A DNA stretch of 64,000 bases, taken from Streptomyces nojiriensis (GTDB lineage Bacteria > Actinomycetota > Actinomycetes > Streptomycetales > Streptomycetaceae). The position numbers were made by a program, and so were the translations under genes. Position 1 is the first letter of the stretch, and each line of letters starts with the position of its first letter. The DNA is taken from assembly GCF_017639205.1 (NCBI RefSeq), contig NZ_CP071139.1, forward strand, positions 5,641,501-5,705,500, written 5' to 3'. Positions 53,507-62,055 of this stretch are shown here, piece after piece. The notes beneath the pieces were generated by a model. The model worked only from the letters and a program-made list of their open reading frames with translations. It ran no database searches and had not been told where the DNA came from.

Positions 53507-54259
53507 ATGAGCCAGTCCGTGGAACGGGCACTCGCGGTGCTGCCGCTGCTCGCGAAGGGCCCCGCCTCGCTCGGCGACGTCGCCGATGAGCTCGGCGTGC
53601 ACAAGAGCACCGCGCTGCGCCTCCTGCGCACCCTGAACGAGCGCGGCTTCGTCTACCGCCGGCCCGACGGCCGCTACCGGCTCGGCGCGCAGCTCTTCGC
53701 GCTCGCCGCCGAGGCCATCGAGAACCTGGACGTCCGGGAGATCGCGCACCCCCACCTCGTCGAGCTGAACCGGGCCACCGGGCACACCGTTCATCTCGCC
53801 CTCCACCAGGACGACGAGGTCGTGTACGTCGACAAGGTCGACAGCCGCTACCCGGTCCGCATGTACTCCCGCATCGGCAGGCCCGTGCCCCTCACGGTCG
53901 CCGCCGTGGCCAAGCTGCTCCTCGCCGACCTGCCCGAAGCCGAGCTCCGGGCCCTCGCCGCCCGCATCGACTACCCCCGCTACACCGCCCGCTCCACCCC
54001 GGACGCGGCGGCCTTCCTGCGCGAACTGGATCTCGTACGGGAGCAGGGCTGGGCCACCGATCTCGGTGGGCACGAGGAGTCCATCAACTGCCTCGGCGCG
54101 CCCGTGCACGGGCCGGACGGGCGGGTCGTCGCGGCGCTGTCGGTCTCCGCGCCCGGTGTGGTCATCCCCGCCGAGGGGCTGCTCGAACTGCTGCCGCAGG
54201 TGCTGCGTACCGCCGAAGCCATCAGCCAGGACTACTCAGGAGCACAGGAGAGCGCGTGA
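53507..54259 (+). CDS. IclR-family transcriptional regulator
   Basis: 250 residues. The N-terminal winged helix (about 1-60) has SVERALAVLPLLAKGPASL and ADELGVHKSTALRLLRTL; the IclR effector domain (about 70-245) ends with VAALSVSAPG and VIPAEGLLELLPQVL. It is divergent from the D-serine dehydratase unit and overlaps the RidA gene by 4 bases (GTGA). It most likely represses the D-amino-acid genes through the palindrome at 53291-53304. Confidence 0.92.
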   Translation: MSQSVERALAVLPLLAKGPASLGDVADELGVHKSTALRLLRTLNERGFVYRRPDGRYRLGAQLFALAAEAIENLDVREIAHPHLVELNRATGHTVHLALHQDDEVVYVDKVDSRYPVRMYSRIGRPVPLTVAAVAKLLLADLPEAELRALAARIDYPRYTARSTPDAAAFLRELDLVREQGWATDLGGHEESINCLGAPVHGPDGRVVAALSVSAPGVVIPAEGLLELLPQVLRTAEAISQDYSGAQESA

Positions 54260-54696
54260 GCGAGAAGAGCGTGACCGAGGAGAACGTGACCGAGAAGGTC
54301 GCCATCACGCCCGGCACCCACACGACCCCGCCGGCGAGGTTCTCGCACGGCGTGCGGAAGGGGAACATCCTCCAGGTCGCGGGCCAGGTCGGCTTCCTCC
54401 CGCACGTGGAGGGGCAGCCGCCCACCCCCGCCGGTCCGGCCCTGCGCGAGCAGACCCTCCAGACGCTGGAGAACGTCCGCTCCGTCCTGGAGGCCGGCGG
54501 TGCGGGCTGGGACGACGTGATGATGATCCGCGTCTACCTCACCGACACCGGGCACTTCGCCGAGATGAACGCCCTCTACAACGCCTACTTCGAGGAGCAG
54601 GGCCTGAAGGAGGCCCCCGCCGCCCGCACCACCGTGTACGTGGGCCTGCCGGCCGGGCTGCTCATCGAGATCGACGCCCTCGCCGTCCTCGGCTGA
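54256..54696 (+). CDS. RidA family reactive imine/enamine deaminase
   Basis: 146 residues (RidA domains are usually about 125-130). An extra Glu/Lys-rich N-terminus of about 15 residues precedes the domain: FSHGVRKGNILQVAGQVGF, TLENVRSVLEAGGAGWDDV, and the catalytic Arg in AARTTVYVGLP followed by LIEIDALAVL. RidA hydrolyses enamine/imine intermediates such as 2-aminoacrylate made by PLP dehydratases, protecting other PLP enzymes. The pairing with a D-serine dehydratase gene is therefore meaningful. Confidence 0.92.
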   Translation: MSEKSVTEENVTEKVAITPGTHTTPPARFSHGVRKGNILQVAGQVGFLPHVEGQPPTPAGPALREQTLQTLENVRSVLEAGGAGWDDVMMIRVYLTDTGHFAEMNALYNAYFEEQGLKEAPAARTTVYVGLPAGLLIEIDALAVLG

Positions 54697-54705
54697 CGCG
54701 CGGGC

Positions 54706-54738
54706 GGGGCGCCCCCCTGGCGGTGGGGCGCCCCCTTT
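54706..54738 (+). terminator. Terminator after ridA
   Basis: Two GGGGCGCCCC blocks (54706-54715, 54725-54734) able to pair with each other, followed by TTT. It separates ridA from the convergent carboxypeptidase gene. Confidence 0.7.
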
Positions 54739-54762
54739 CACACGCTCACGTGCCGCACGGGG

Positions 54763-56100
54763 TCACGGCGTCGCGCAGTACTGGGCTTCCTTGCCGATCG
54801 AGCGGTACATGCAGTCCGCGTTCTCCAGCAGCTGGAGCACCGCGTCCTTGTTGCGCGCGGTCTCGCGGTCGATGACCTCGTCCGGCGGGTAGAAGCCGCC
54901 GCCGCCGCTCTCCGGGTACATCTCGAAGGTGTAGGAGAAGATCTTCTGGTTGCCCCACAGCCAGTCGTCGATCGTCCCGTCCGTGATGTACAGGTCGCTC
55001 GACTGCTCCGGCGTGTAGCCGTTGCTCGCCGCCATGCTGGTGCCGATCTTCTTGTAGACGGCGAGGTCGTCGGCGGTCAGACCCGGGGCGGTGTCGTTGT
55101 AGGTCCAGCCGAAGGGCCACAGGACGAGCTCGCTGTAGGTGTGGAAGTCGATGGCGGCCTTGATCTGCTGCTTGCCGCCGATGACCCGGCTGCGGACGAA
55201 GTCCGCGACGACCTTCACCTCGGGCGCCGACTCGGCGGCCGCGCCCCGGTAGGTCTCGGAGCTCTTGCTGCTGCTGGAGCCGCCGCAGCAGCCCCACTTG
55301 TAGTTCCAGTTGCGGTTCTCGTCGGTGCCGACGTAGGAGGACCCGGAGTTCGGCTGCCGGTTCTTGCGCCAGGAGCGGTAGGAGCCGGTGGCGATGTCGT
55401 ACTCGCCGCCGTCCGGGTTGAGGTCCGGGACGATCCAGATCTCGCGGCCGTTGACGGCGCCCGTGACCCGGGAGTCGGTGCCGTACTTGGAGGTGAACTC
55501 CTTGAGCAGGTACAGCGCCATCTCGACGGTCAGGTGCTCGCGGGCGTGCTGGTGGGCGGTGAAGAGCACCTCGGGCTCGGCCTCGTCCGCCGCGACGTTG
55601 TCGCTGATCTTGATGGCGAACATGTCCCGGCCCTGGTACGACTTCCCGATCACCTGCTTGCTCGCGATCGCGGGGTACTGCGCGACGAGCTGGTTGATCT
55701 CCGCCGTCGCCTCGGCGTAGTTGTGGTACTTCGAGTCCGCCGAGGGGAAGTCCATCGGGCTCGCCGCGATACCGGGCACCGTGCGGTCCGGGGGTCCGGG
55801 CAGGGCCGTCAGTTTGTAGCCGAGCTCCTTGAGCTTCTTGGCCTGCATCGTGTCGGCGCTGACCACGACGGTGTGGTCGTCCACCTCGTCGATCGAGACG
55901 CCCGTACGGAGCAGGGCGGTGCGGTCGGCGGCGGTGGAGGGGCCGTGGATCCGGTACTGGACGATCGCCTCGTCCTGGGTGGCGGTCGAAGGGGTGGGCG
56001 GAGGGGAAGCCGTCGCGCTCATGCCGTAGGCGGGTGCGCCCAGCGCGAGCGCCAGCAGGGCCGCCGTGAGGGCGGCCCTCCGGCGGGTATGGAGCCGCAT
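54763..56100 (-). CDS. Secreted M14-family zinc carboxypeptidase
   Basis: 445 residues. A signal peptide (to about 32) and a propeptide (about 40-115) precede the catalytic domain. Zinc ligands are His185 and Glu188 in HQHAREHLTVE and His320 in AAIDFHTY; the general base is Glu393 in YTFEMYPE. An insert GCCGGSSSSKSS (270-281) with adjacent cysteines resembles the S. griseus carboxypeptidase. It removes C-terminal residues from peptides outside the cell. Its product would supply amino acids alongside the serine protease and chitinase. Confidence 0.92.
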   Translation of the reverse strand: MRLHTRRRAALTAALLALALGAPAYGMSATASPPPTPSTATQDEAIVQYRIHGPSTAADRTALLRTGVSIDEVDDHTVVVSADTMQAKKLKELGYKLTALPGPPDRTVPGIAASPMDFPSADSKYHNYAEATAEINQLVAQYPAIASKQVIGKSYQGRDMFAIKISDNVAADEAEPEVLFTAHQHAREHLTVEMALYLLKEFTSKYGTDSRVTGAVNGREIWIVPDLNPDGGEYDIATGSYRSWRKNRQPNSGSSYVGTDENRNWNYKWGCCGGSSSSKSSETYRGAAAESAPEVKVVADFVRSRVIGGKQQIKAAIDFHTYSELVLWPFGWTYNDTAPGLTADDLAVYKKIGTSMAASNGYTPEQSSDLYITDGTIDDWLWGNQKIFSYTFEMYPESGGGGFYPPDEVIDRETARNKDAVLQLLENADCMYRSIGKEAQYCATP

Positions 56101-56225
56101 GCGTTCTCCTGGGTCGGGAGTGTGGGGATAGCCGTGCGGACGCGCACAGCGTGCTCTCGTGGCATGTCCCGGTCAAGGGCCCGCTGTGCAGGCCGTACCG
56201 ATCCGGCCATCCCCAGACGTACCGC

Positions 56226-57929
56226 CTACGGCAGCCCGTGAACCTTCGGACCCACCGAGTTGGACCAAGCACTACCCGCCTTGGCGTCCCAGTTGGTCGA
56301 CCAGGTCATCGCGCCGCGCAGCCCCGGGTAGGTCTTCGACGGCTTGAAGGAGCCGCAGTTCGTTCCCCGGGTCAGGCAGTCCAGGGCGTTGTTGACGATC
56401 GTCGGGGACACGTAGCCGCTGCCCGCGCCGCTGGGCGAGGCCGGGACGCCGATGCCCACCTGCGAGGGGTCGAGGCCGCCCTCCAGCTGGATGCAGGCGA
56501 GCGCGGTGAGGAAGTCCACCGAGCCCTGGGAGTAGACCTTGCCGTCGCAGCCGTTCATCGAGCCGCTGTTGTAGTACTGCATGTTGACGACGGTGAGGAT
56601 GTCCTTGATGTTCAGCGCCGTCTTGAAGTACCCGCCCTGCGTGGACTGCATGTCGATCGTCTGCGGGGCCATGGTGATGACGAGCGAGGATCCCGCCTTT
56701 GACGACAGCGAGCGCAGGGCCTGCGTCATGTAGGTGGGGTTCAGGCCGTTCTCGAGGTCGATGTCGATGCCCGTGAACCCGTACTCCTGCATCAGGGCGT
56801 ACGCGGAGTTCGCGAGGTTGTTCGCGGAGGTCGAGTCGTTGACCGTGATGGTCCCCTTCTCGCCGCCGATGGAGAGGATGACCGACTTGCCGGCCGCCTT
56901 CTTCGCGGCGATGTCGGCCTTGAACTGGGCGACCGTGTAGCCGCCGAGACCGGCCGAGTCGAGGTTGAAGGTGATGGCGCCGGGCGTGGTGGTGGCGTCC
57001 GCGAAGGAGACGGCGATGATGTCGTACTGCGCCGAGACGTCGGAGATCCTCTGGACGGTCGCGCCGTTGTTGAAGTTCTGCCAGTAGCCGGTCAGGGCGT
57101 GCTTGGGGACGGCGGGCCCGGGGCCCGGGCCCGGGTCGGTGCCGGTGGTCGTGCCGGTCACCGGGGCGGACTTCGGGCCCTCGCCGGCCGCGTTGTACGC
57201 GCTCACCTGGAAGGAGTACGAGGTCGAGGCCGCGAGTCCGGTGATCTGGGTGGAGGCGGCGCCGCCGGTCACCGTCCTGACGCGGACGCCGTCCTGGTAC
57301 ACGTAGTAGCCGGCGGCCGAGCCGACCGCGTTCCACGAAAGGGTGAGGGCGTTCGCGCTCTGGCCGGAAACGGCCGCACCGGCCGGGGCTCCGGGGACCG
57401 ACGGGCCGGGGTCGGTGCCGCCTCCGCCGTCCGGGCCGAAGACGCTGAACTCGTCGACGACGTAGGCCGGCTGGCCGTACCAGCCGTGCGTGTAGACGGT
57501 GACCTGGGTGGTGCTGGGGCCGGTGGTGAAGGTGGTGGAGAGCTTCTGCCAGCCGGCGCCCGACCCGGGCGTCCAGGTGGAGACGTCCTGGGTGCCGGTC
57601 CCGGTCGCGCCGAGGTAGACGTAGCTGCCCTGGACCTGCGTGCTCAGCGTGTAGGTCGAGTTCGGCTTGACCGTGACGGTCTGGCTGCAGCGGGCGTTGT
57701 CCTGGCCCGCCGGGGTGGCCTTCAGGGCGCCGGATCCGGCGTAGACGGGCGAGGAGACGGAGGCGCCGGTTCCGCCGGTGCAGGACCAGTTGGCGAGACC
57801 CGACTCGAAGCCGCCGTTGCGGGCGACGTTCACGTCGGCGGCCTGTGCGGTACCGGCGGCGAGGGCGGACAGGGCGCCCGCGGCCAAGGTGACGGCGATG
57901 GGCAGGGCGAGGGAGCGTATGCGGTTCAC
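56226..57929 (-). CDS. Secreted GH18 chitinase with CBM and fibronectin-III domains
   Basis: 567 residues. A signal peptide (to about 31, AQAAD) is followed by a beta-sandwich carbohydrate-binding domain (about 32-165), a Gly/Pro linker, one FnIII domain (about 178-262), a second linker and a GH18 barrel (about 276-567). The catalytic acid is Glu393 in GFTGIDIDLEN; the first Asp of the DxxDxDxE motif reads Thr386. MAPQTIDMQS and MQYYNSG are the substrate-assisted region. It hydrolyses chitin. The GTG at 57929 has GGAG 5-8 bases upstream; a DasR-type site lies in the promoter. Confidence 0.92.
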   Translation of the reverse strand: MNRIRSLALPIAVTLAAGALSALAAGTAQAADVNVARNGGFESGLANWSCTGGTGASVSSPVYAGSGALKATPAGQDNARCSQTVTVKPNSTYTLSTQVQGSYVYLGATGTGTQDVSTWTPGSGAGWQKLSTTFTTGPSTTQVTVYTHGWYGQPAYVVDEFSVFGPDGGGGTDPGPSVPGAPAGAAVSGQSANALTLSWNAVGSAAGYYVYQDGVRVRTVTGGAASTQITGLAASTSYSFQVSAYNAAGEGPKSAPVTGTTTGTDPGPGPGPAVPKHALTGYWQNFNNGATVQRISDVSAQYDIIAVSFADATTTPGAITFNLDSAGLGGYTVAQFKADIAAKKAAGKSVILSIGGEKGTITVNDSTSANNLANSAYALMQEYGFTGIDIDLENGLNPTYMTQALRSLSSKAGSSLVITMAPQTIDMQSTQGGYFKTALNIKDILTVVNMQYYNSGSMNGCDGKVYSQGSVDFLTALACIQLEGGLDPSQVGIGVPASPSGAGSGYVSPTIVNNALDCLTRGTNCGSFKPSKTYPGLRGAMTWSTNWDAKAGSAWSNSVGPKVHGLP

Positions 57930-58011
57930 GTGGGCTCCGGTGGGGGGAGGGAAAGGGGTGTGGAACGAGGCGGACCGCGTGGGGTGGGTCCGACTCGAGG
58001 CGTTGGCTGCC

Positions 58012-58040
58012 AAGTTGGTCCAGACCAATCCCCGTGTCAA
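58012..58040 (-). promoter_or_regulatory. Chitinase promoter with DasR-responsive element
   Basis: On the minus strand, -35 TTGACA (58035-58040), 17-base spacer, -10 CAACTT (58012-58017). The 14-bp palindrome TTGGTCCAGACCAA (58015-58028) lies between and overlaps the -10. It matches the dre consensus bound by the GlcNAc-responsive repressor DasR and resembles the direct-repeat TGGTCCAGACC motif known from Streptomyces chitinase promoters. Confidence 0.75.
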
Positions 58041-58227
58041 GGGTCTTCGCGATGTGGCTTGAAATGGCCCGCTATGCGATCCCTGTTGTCCGGGTTTCCG
58101 CCCCCTGTGACACGTGCCGGCAGCACGGGAATCTTCAAGGCCCTGCCCCGCCAGGGGTGACGCGGATATGGTGCTGGAGCAAGGGGGAGCGGGTCGATCG
58201 GATGCGGTCGCGCGGTGCGGGCGCGGA

Positions 58228-58304
58228 CGCGGGAAGTCCGCATCGGATCCGCGTCGAGTCCGCGTCGGATCCGTGCCAGGTCCGTGTCGAGCGCGCGTCG
58301 AGCA
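58228..58304. promoter_or_regulatory. Seven 11-bp periodic repeats, SARP-like heptamer array
   Basis: Between the chitinase promoter and the Tad locus. Successive heptamers at 11-bp spacing: TCGGATC, TCGAGTC, TCGGATC, CCAGGTC, TCGAGCG, TCGAGCA, each separated by CGCG or CGTG, with a diverged seventh at 58228-58238. SARP activators bind TCGAGNN heptamers in direct repeat with 4-bp spacers (11-bp period). The array ends 60 bp before the first Tad gene. Confidence 0.5.
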
Positions 58305-58323
58305 CGTGAAGTGCCCGCGGCGC

Positions 58324-58349
58324 ACGGGGCGTACGTACGGGGCGTACGT
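58324..58349. repeat. Perfect 13-bp tandem duplication
   Basis: ACGGGGCGTACGT occurs twice back to back (58324-58336, 58337-58349), directly before the GGGGGAACGGGGGA leader and ATG of the zinc-ribbon gene at 58364. The rest of 57930-58363 holds the chitinase promoter and the 11-bp array described here, and no gene. Confidence 0.8.
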
Positions 58350-58363
58350 GGGGGAACGGGGGA

Positions 58364-59269
58364 ATGCGCGTGCCGACCGCCATCGCTGTCACCAGCGCCG
58401 ATCTGGTACTTCCGGCCCCTGACCGGCACACGCCAGGGGCCGCGTTACTGCACCCGCCCGAGCAGCTCGACCTGGAGTCCGCGCTCGCCGAGACGGGCGC
58501 CCTGCTGGAGCGGCACGGCCACCTCGTGGCCCTCGTACCGCCGTGGCTCCCGCGCTCCACCGTCCAGCGCCTGCACACCGTGCGCGCCATCCTGGAAACC
58601 GACCGGATCGCGCTCCTCGGCATCGATCTGCCGCCGCTGGGAACGGCCCTGCTGGTGCGTCAGCTGCGCCAGCTCAGCGTCTGTGACTTCAGCCCCGGAA
58701 TCATCGCCTCCGCAGCCCGGCTGCTGTCCCACTACATCTATGCGGGCGCCCTGCTGGGCTCGGTCGCCAAACTCGACCGGGTCCGGGTCCCGGTGGGACT
58801 CGGGGCGCACGCCAGGTCCTGGTCGCCGAGCGCTCAGTTCGCCGTCATGGCCCACCCGAAACCGCACCTGGCGAAACTGGGCGGAGGCGGCGGATCCCAG
58901 GGCGGCGCCCACGGCCCCCGCGGCGCGCTGCTGCCGGCCGGCCCCGAGTTCGCCACGCACCTCACCTTCGCCCGCGGCCAGCTCACCTCCGACTGGGTCA
59001 CGGCCGAACTGGCGCCCGCCTGGCAGGTCCAGGGCGTCCTGGAGAACCCGCTGCCCGCCGCGTCCCCCGGCTGGTGGGGCACCCCGAAGCTCGTCGAGTT
59101 CGCCGCCGGCATCCCGGACCTGTCCGTGCTCTACCAGCTCGTCGCCTCCGTCCGCCGGGAGGAGTGCCGCTGGTGCGGCCTCGAACTCATCGGCGACCGC
59201 TGCGGCTTCTGCGCGGCACCGCTCACCGCACCGCCGCCGCCCACGAGCGCCGCCCGTTCCAGACCCTGA
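58364..59269 (+). CDS. Protein of unknown function with C-terminal zinc ribbon, first gene of Tad locus
   Basis: 301 residues, soluble. The main part is helical (LESALAETGALLERHGHLV, LHTVRAILETDRIALLGIDL) with LLSHYIYAGALLGSVAKLDRVRVPVG. The C-terminus has a four-cysteine zinc-ribbon CRWCGLELIGDRCGFC (about 268-283). No family name recognised; similar genes precede actinobacterial Tad loci, from memory. It begins 48 bases before the CpaB gene and may be a regulator or scaffold. The ATG at 58364 is chosen; GTG 2 codons later is possible. Confidence 0.75.
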   Translation: MRVPTAIAVTSADLVLPAPDRHTPGAALLHPPEQLDLESALAETGALLERHGHLVALVPPWLPRSTVQRLHTVRAILETDRIALLGIDLPPLGTALLVRQLRQLSVCDFSPGIIASAARLLSHYIYAGALLGSVAKLDRVRVPVGLGAHARSWSPSAQFAVMAHPKPHLAKLGGGGGSQGGAHGPRGALLPAGPEFATHLTFARGQLTSDWVTAELAPAWQVQGVLENPLPAASPGWWGTPKLVEFAAGIPDLSVLYQLVASVRREECRWCGLELIGDRCGFCAAPLTAPPPPTSAARSRP

Positions 59270-59317
59270 TCACTCGAACGCCCGAATGAATGAAGAACGG
59301 CGAGGTAGGTAAGGCCC

Positions 59318-60019
59318 ATGAACTCACGCCAGCGCCGCGGCGTCATCCTGCTGCTCCTGTCGGTCCTGTGCGCGCTCGGGGCCTTCGCCGGAGTCCTCGT
59401 GGTGATCGGCGACGTCAACTCCAAGGTCGGCGCCGAGGTCGTCGCGTACCGGGCCAAGGGCGACATAGCCCCGTACAGCCCGCTGGCGGCCGGCCAGTTC
59501 GAGGAGGTCAGGATCCCCAAGCGGTGGCTCTCCGACACCGCGGTCACCGACCTCGGCGCGCTCAAGGACAAGATCGCCCTCACCACGCTCAAGAAGGGCT
59601 CGCTGCTCCAGGCGGACATGTTCGTCGACCGGCCGCAGCTGCAGCCCGGTGAGCAGGAGATCGCCATCATGATCGACGCGGCCACGGGCGTGGCCGGCAA
59701 GATCACCTCCGGCGCCAAGGTGAACATCCTCGCCACCTTCAAGGGCGCCAAGGACGGCGACCCCTCGCGCTCGGTGATCATCGTCGCCAACGCCCGGGTC
59801 CTGGGCGTCGGCAAGCTCACGGCCCTGGACAAGGACAGCGACCGCAAGGGCCCCGCCGAGGCCGTCCCGATCACCTTCGCCCTGAGCACCAAGGACACCC
59901 AGCGCGTCGCGTACGCCGAGTCCTTCGCGGAGCACGTCCGCCTGGCCCTCGTGGCCCCCGGCACCGACTCGGCGCCCGCCCCGGGCGACCGCACGTACAC
60001 CCTCGACGGGGACAGGTGA
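59318..60019 (+). CDS. CpaB/RcpC-like SAF-domain protein of the Tad pilus
   Basis: 233 residues: one N-terminal membrane helix (GVILLLLSVLCALGAFAGVLVVIG) and an extracytoplasmic SAF-like domain (about 40-100) with VVAYRAKGDIAPYSPLAAGQ and KKGSLLQADMF, then a beta region. CpaB/RcpC proteins stabilise Flp/Tad pilus assembly at the envelope, possibly by contact with peptidoglycan. It precedes the CpaE-like gene by 7 bases in one operon. Confidence 0.85.
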   Translation: MNSRQRRGVILLLLSVLCALGAFAGVLVVIGDVNSKVGAEVVAYRAKGDIAPYSPLAAGQFEEVRIPKRWLSDTAVTDLGALKDKIALTTLKKGSLLQADMFVDRPQLQPGEQEIAIMIDAATGVAGKITSGAKVNILATFKGAKDGDPSRSVIIVANARVLGVGKLTALDKDSDRKGPAEAVPITFALSTKDTQRVAYAESFAEHVRLALVAPGTDSAPAPGDRTYTLDGDR

Positions 60020-60026
60020 GGCCCGG

Positions 60027-61307
60027 ATGACCACCCGAATCCTCCCCGCGGTCGGCGACGCGGACGCCGCACGCGCCATCGTGACCCTGCTCAGCCAGCT
60101 CCCGGCCGCCGAGCCGGCCGCCCCCGTCCCCGACGCGACCACGCTCCTGGACACCCTCGCCCGGCTGGCCGCCGACTCCATCGACGAACTCCCCGAGGTC
60201 GTCCTCGTCCACGAGCGGATCGGCCCGGTGCCCGCCCTGGAGCTCATCCGGGAAGTCGCCCTGCGCTTCCCGGCGGTGGGCGTCGTCCTGGTCTCCTCGG
60301 ACGCCGGCCCGGGCCTCTTCTCCGCCGCCATGGACTCGGGCGCGCGCGGCCTGATCGGCCTCCCGCTCTCCTACGAGGAACTCGCCGCCCGCGTCCAGGC
60401 CGCCGCCCAGTGGTCCGTGGGCGTACGCCGCCACCTGGGCGGGGGCGCCGCCGCCGACGTCTTCACGGGCCCCGGCGGCCGGGTGGTCACCGTCGCCGGA
60501 GCCAAGGGCGGCGTGGGCACCACCTTCACCGCCGTGCAGTTCGCGCTGGCCGCGGCCGCCTCGGGACGGCGTACCGCACTGGTCGACCTGGACCTCCAGG
60601 CGGGCGACGTCGGCTCGTACCTCGACGTGCAGTTCCGGCGCTCCATCGCCGACCTGGCCGGGATCCAGGACATCTCCCCGCGGGTCCTCCAGGACGCCGT
60701 CTACGACGACGCCTCGGGCCTCGCGCTGCTGCTGGCCCCGGCGGACGGGGAGCGGGGCGAGGAGGTCGACGACCGGGCCGCCCGGCACATCGTCGGAGCC
60801 CTGCGCAGCCGCTACGAACTCGTCGTGGTCGACTGCGGCACCCAGGTCACCGGTGCCAACGCGGCGGCCGTGGAGATGGCGGACGTGGCGGTGCTGGTCA
60901 CCACCCCGGACGTGGTCGCGGTACGGGCGGCGAAGCGCATGGTCCGGATGTGGGAACGGCTCCAGGTCCGCAAGGCGGAGGACACGGCGATGGTCGTCAA
61001 CCGCTGGAGCAAGCACACGGAGATCCAGCCCGCCCTGATCGAGAAGATCACCAAGACCCGCGCCACCCGCACCCCGGTCCCGGCCGCCTTCAAGGAGCTC
61101 CAGGCCGTGGTCGACGCGGGCCGCGTCCAGGACCTCGACAACCGCTCGACGGTCAAACAGGCCCTGTGGACCCTGGCCGGCGAACTCGGCCTCCTCTCCA
61201 CCCCGGACACCGCCACGTCCTCCACGTCGCCCGCCACCCCGGGCGCCTCCCTGGCGGTCCGTGCCTCGGGCCCGGTGGCCCGCCTGCGCCGCGGCCGGGA
61301 GGGCTGA
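60027..61307 (+). CDS. CpaE/TadZ-like ParA-superfamily ATPase
   Basis: 426 residues. A degenerate receiver-like domain (about 1-135) precedes a ParA/MinD-type ATPase with deviant Walker A AGAKGGVGTTFT (lysine at 160). DLDLQAGDVGSYL, VVVDCGTQVTGANAAA and MVVNRWSK follow. The GTT in place of GKT is usual in CpaE. TadZ/CpaE targets the pilus machine to its place in the cell. The Ala/Ser/Pro-rich C-terminus (390-426) is disordered-looking. Confidence 0.9.
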   Translation: MTTRILPAVGDADAARAIVTLLSQLPAAEPAAPVPDATTLLDTLARLAADSIDELPEVVLVHERIGPVPALELIREVALRFPAVGVVLVSSDAGPGLFSAAMDSGARGLIGLPLSYEELAARVQAAAQWSVGVRRHLGGGAAADVFTGPGGRVVTVAGAKGGVGTTFTAVQFALAAAASGRRTALVDLDLQAGDVGSYLDVQFRRSIADLAGIQDISPRVLQDAVYDDASGLALLLAPADGERGEEVDDRAARHIVGALRSRYELVVVDCGTQVTGANAAAVEMADVAVLVTTPDVVAVRAAKRMVRMWERLQVRKAEDTAMVVNRWSKHTEIQPALIEKITKTRATRTPVPAAFKELQAVVDAGRVQDLDNRSTVKQALWTLAGELGLLSTPDTATSSTSPATPGASLAVRASGPVARLRRGREG

Positions 61308-61310
61308 CAC

Positions 61311-61682
61311 ATGCCCGCCCGCAGACCGGGGCGCGGGGACCGGGGCCAGGTGGCGATCGAGTTCGTGGGCACGGTCCCGCTGATCCTGCTGCTCGTGGCG
61401 GCGGTGTGGGAGTGCGTACTGATCGGGTACGCCTTCTCGCTGGCGGGCAACGCGGCGGACGAGGGGGCGCGGGCGGGGGCGGTGAGCGGGGACTCCAGCC
61501 TCTGCGAGGCGGCGGCGAAGAAGCACATCGGGGAGGCATGGAAGCCCCGGGTGAGGTGTGAGAAGTCAGGGGACATCTACCGGGTGAAGGTCACCCTGGG
61601 GATCCCGGTCCTCTTCCCGGGCCTTGACTTCGGCGAGATCGACGGCACCGGCGGCGCGGCGTTGGAGAAGGAGGCGAAGTGA
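61311..61682 (+). CDS. TadE-like pseudopilin, first copy
   Basis: 123 residues. The N-terminus RRPGRGDRGQVAIEFVGTVPLILLLVAA is the TadE signature (read in parts: DRGQVAIEF then a membrane helix), followed by an extracytoplasmic domain with two cysteines (SLCEAAAKKH, RVRCEKSGD). TadE and TadF are minor pseudopilins processed by the TadV peptidase. It starts 3 bases after the CpaE stop. Confidence 0.88.
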   Translation: MPARRPGRGDRGQVAIEFVGTVPLILLLVAAVWECVLIGYAFSLAGNAADEGARAGAVSGDSSLCEAAAKKHIGEAWKPRVRCEKSGDIYRVKVTLGIPVLFPGLDFGEIDGTGGAALEKEAK

Positions 61683-61683
61683 C

Positions 61684-62055
61684 ATGAGACGGCGACGCAT
61701 TCGTTCCGACCGGGGCCAAGTGGCCCTGGAGTACATCGGCTTCGTGCCCATCCTGCTGTTCGTCGCGCTGTGCGGGATCCAGCTGGGCTGGGTCGCGTAC
61801 GTCCACGAGCAGGCGGACACCGCCGCCCGTACGGCGGCGCGCGTGGAGGCCCAGCACCCGGGACGGGGGGAGGCCGCGGGATATGCCGCCATCCGCGAGG
61901 GGCTCCCGGCGACGGTGGTCGTGCCCCCGGGAGGCGATGCGGTGACCGCGACCGTGACCATACGGATCAACTCGATCATCCCCGGGCTTCCCGCCGGCGA
62001 GGCCAAGGCGACGGCCATCATGCCCAACGACGACCCGAAGGTGACCGGACCATGA
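61684..62055 (+). CDS. TadE/TadF-like pseudopilin, second copy
   Basis: 123 residues. A basic N-terminus (RRRRIRSDRG) leads to QVALEYIGFVPILLFVALCG, a TadE-type membrane segment, then HEQADTAARTAARVEAQHPG and a beta domain with VTATVTIRINSIIPGLP. It begins 1 base after the first TadE gene and its stop overlaps the TadA start (ATGA). The two copies probably form a minor-pseudopilin pair. Confidence 0.88.
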   Translation: MRRRRIRSDRGQVALEYIGFVPILLFVALCGIQLGWVAYVHEQADTAARTAARVEAQHPGRGEAAGYAAIREGLPATVVVPPGGDAVTATVTIRINSIIPGLPAGEAKATAIMPNDDPKVTGP

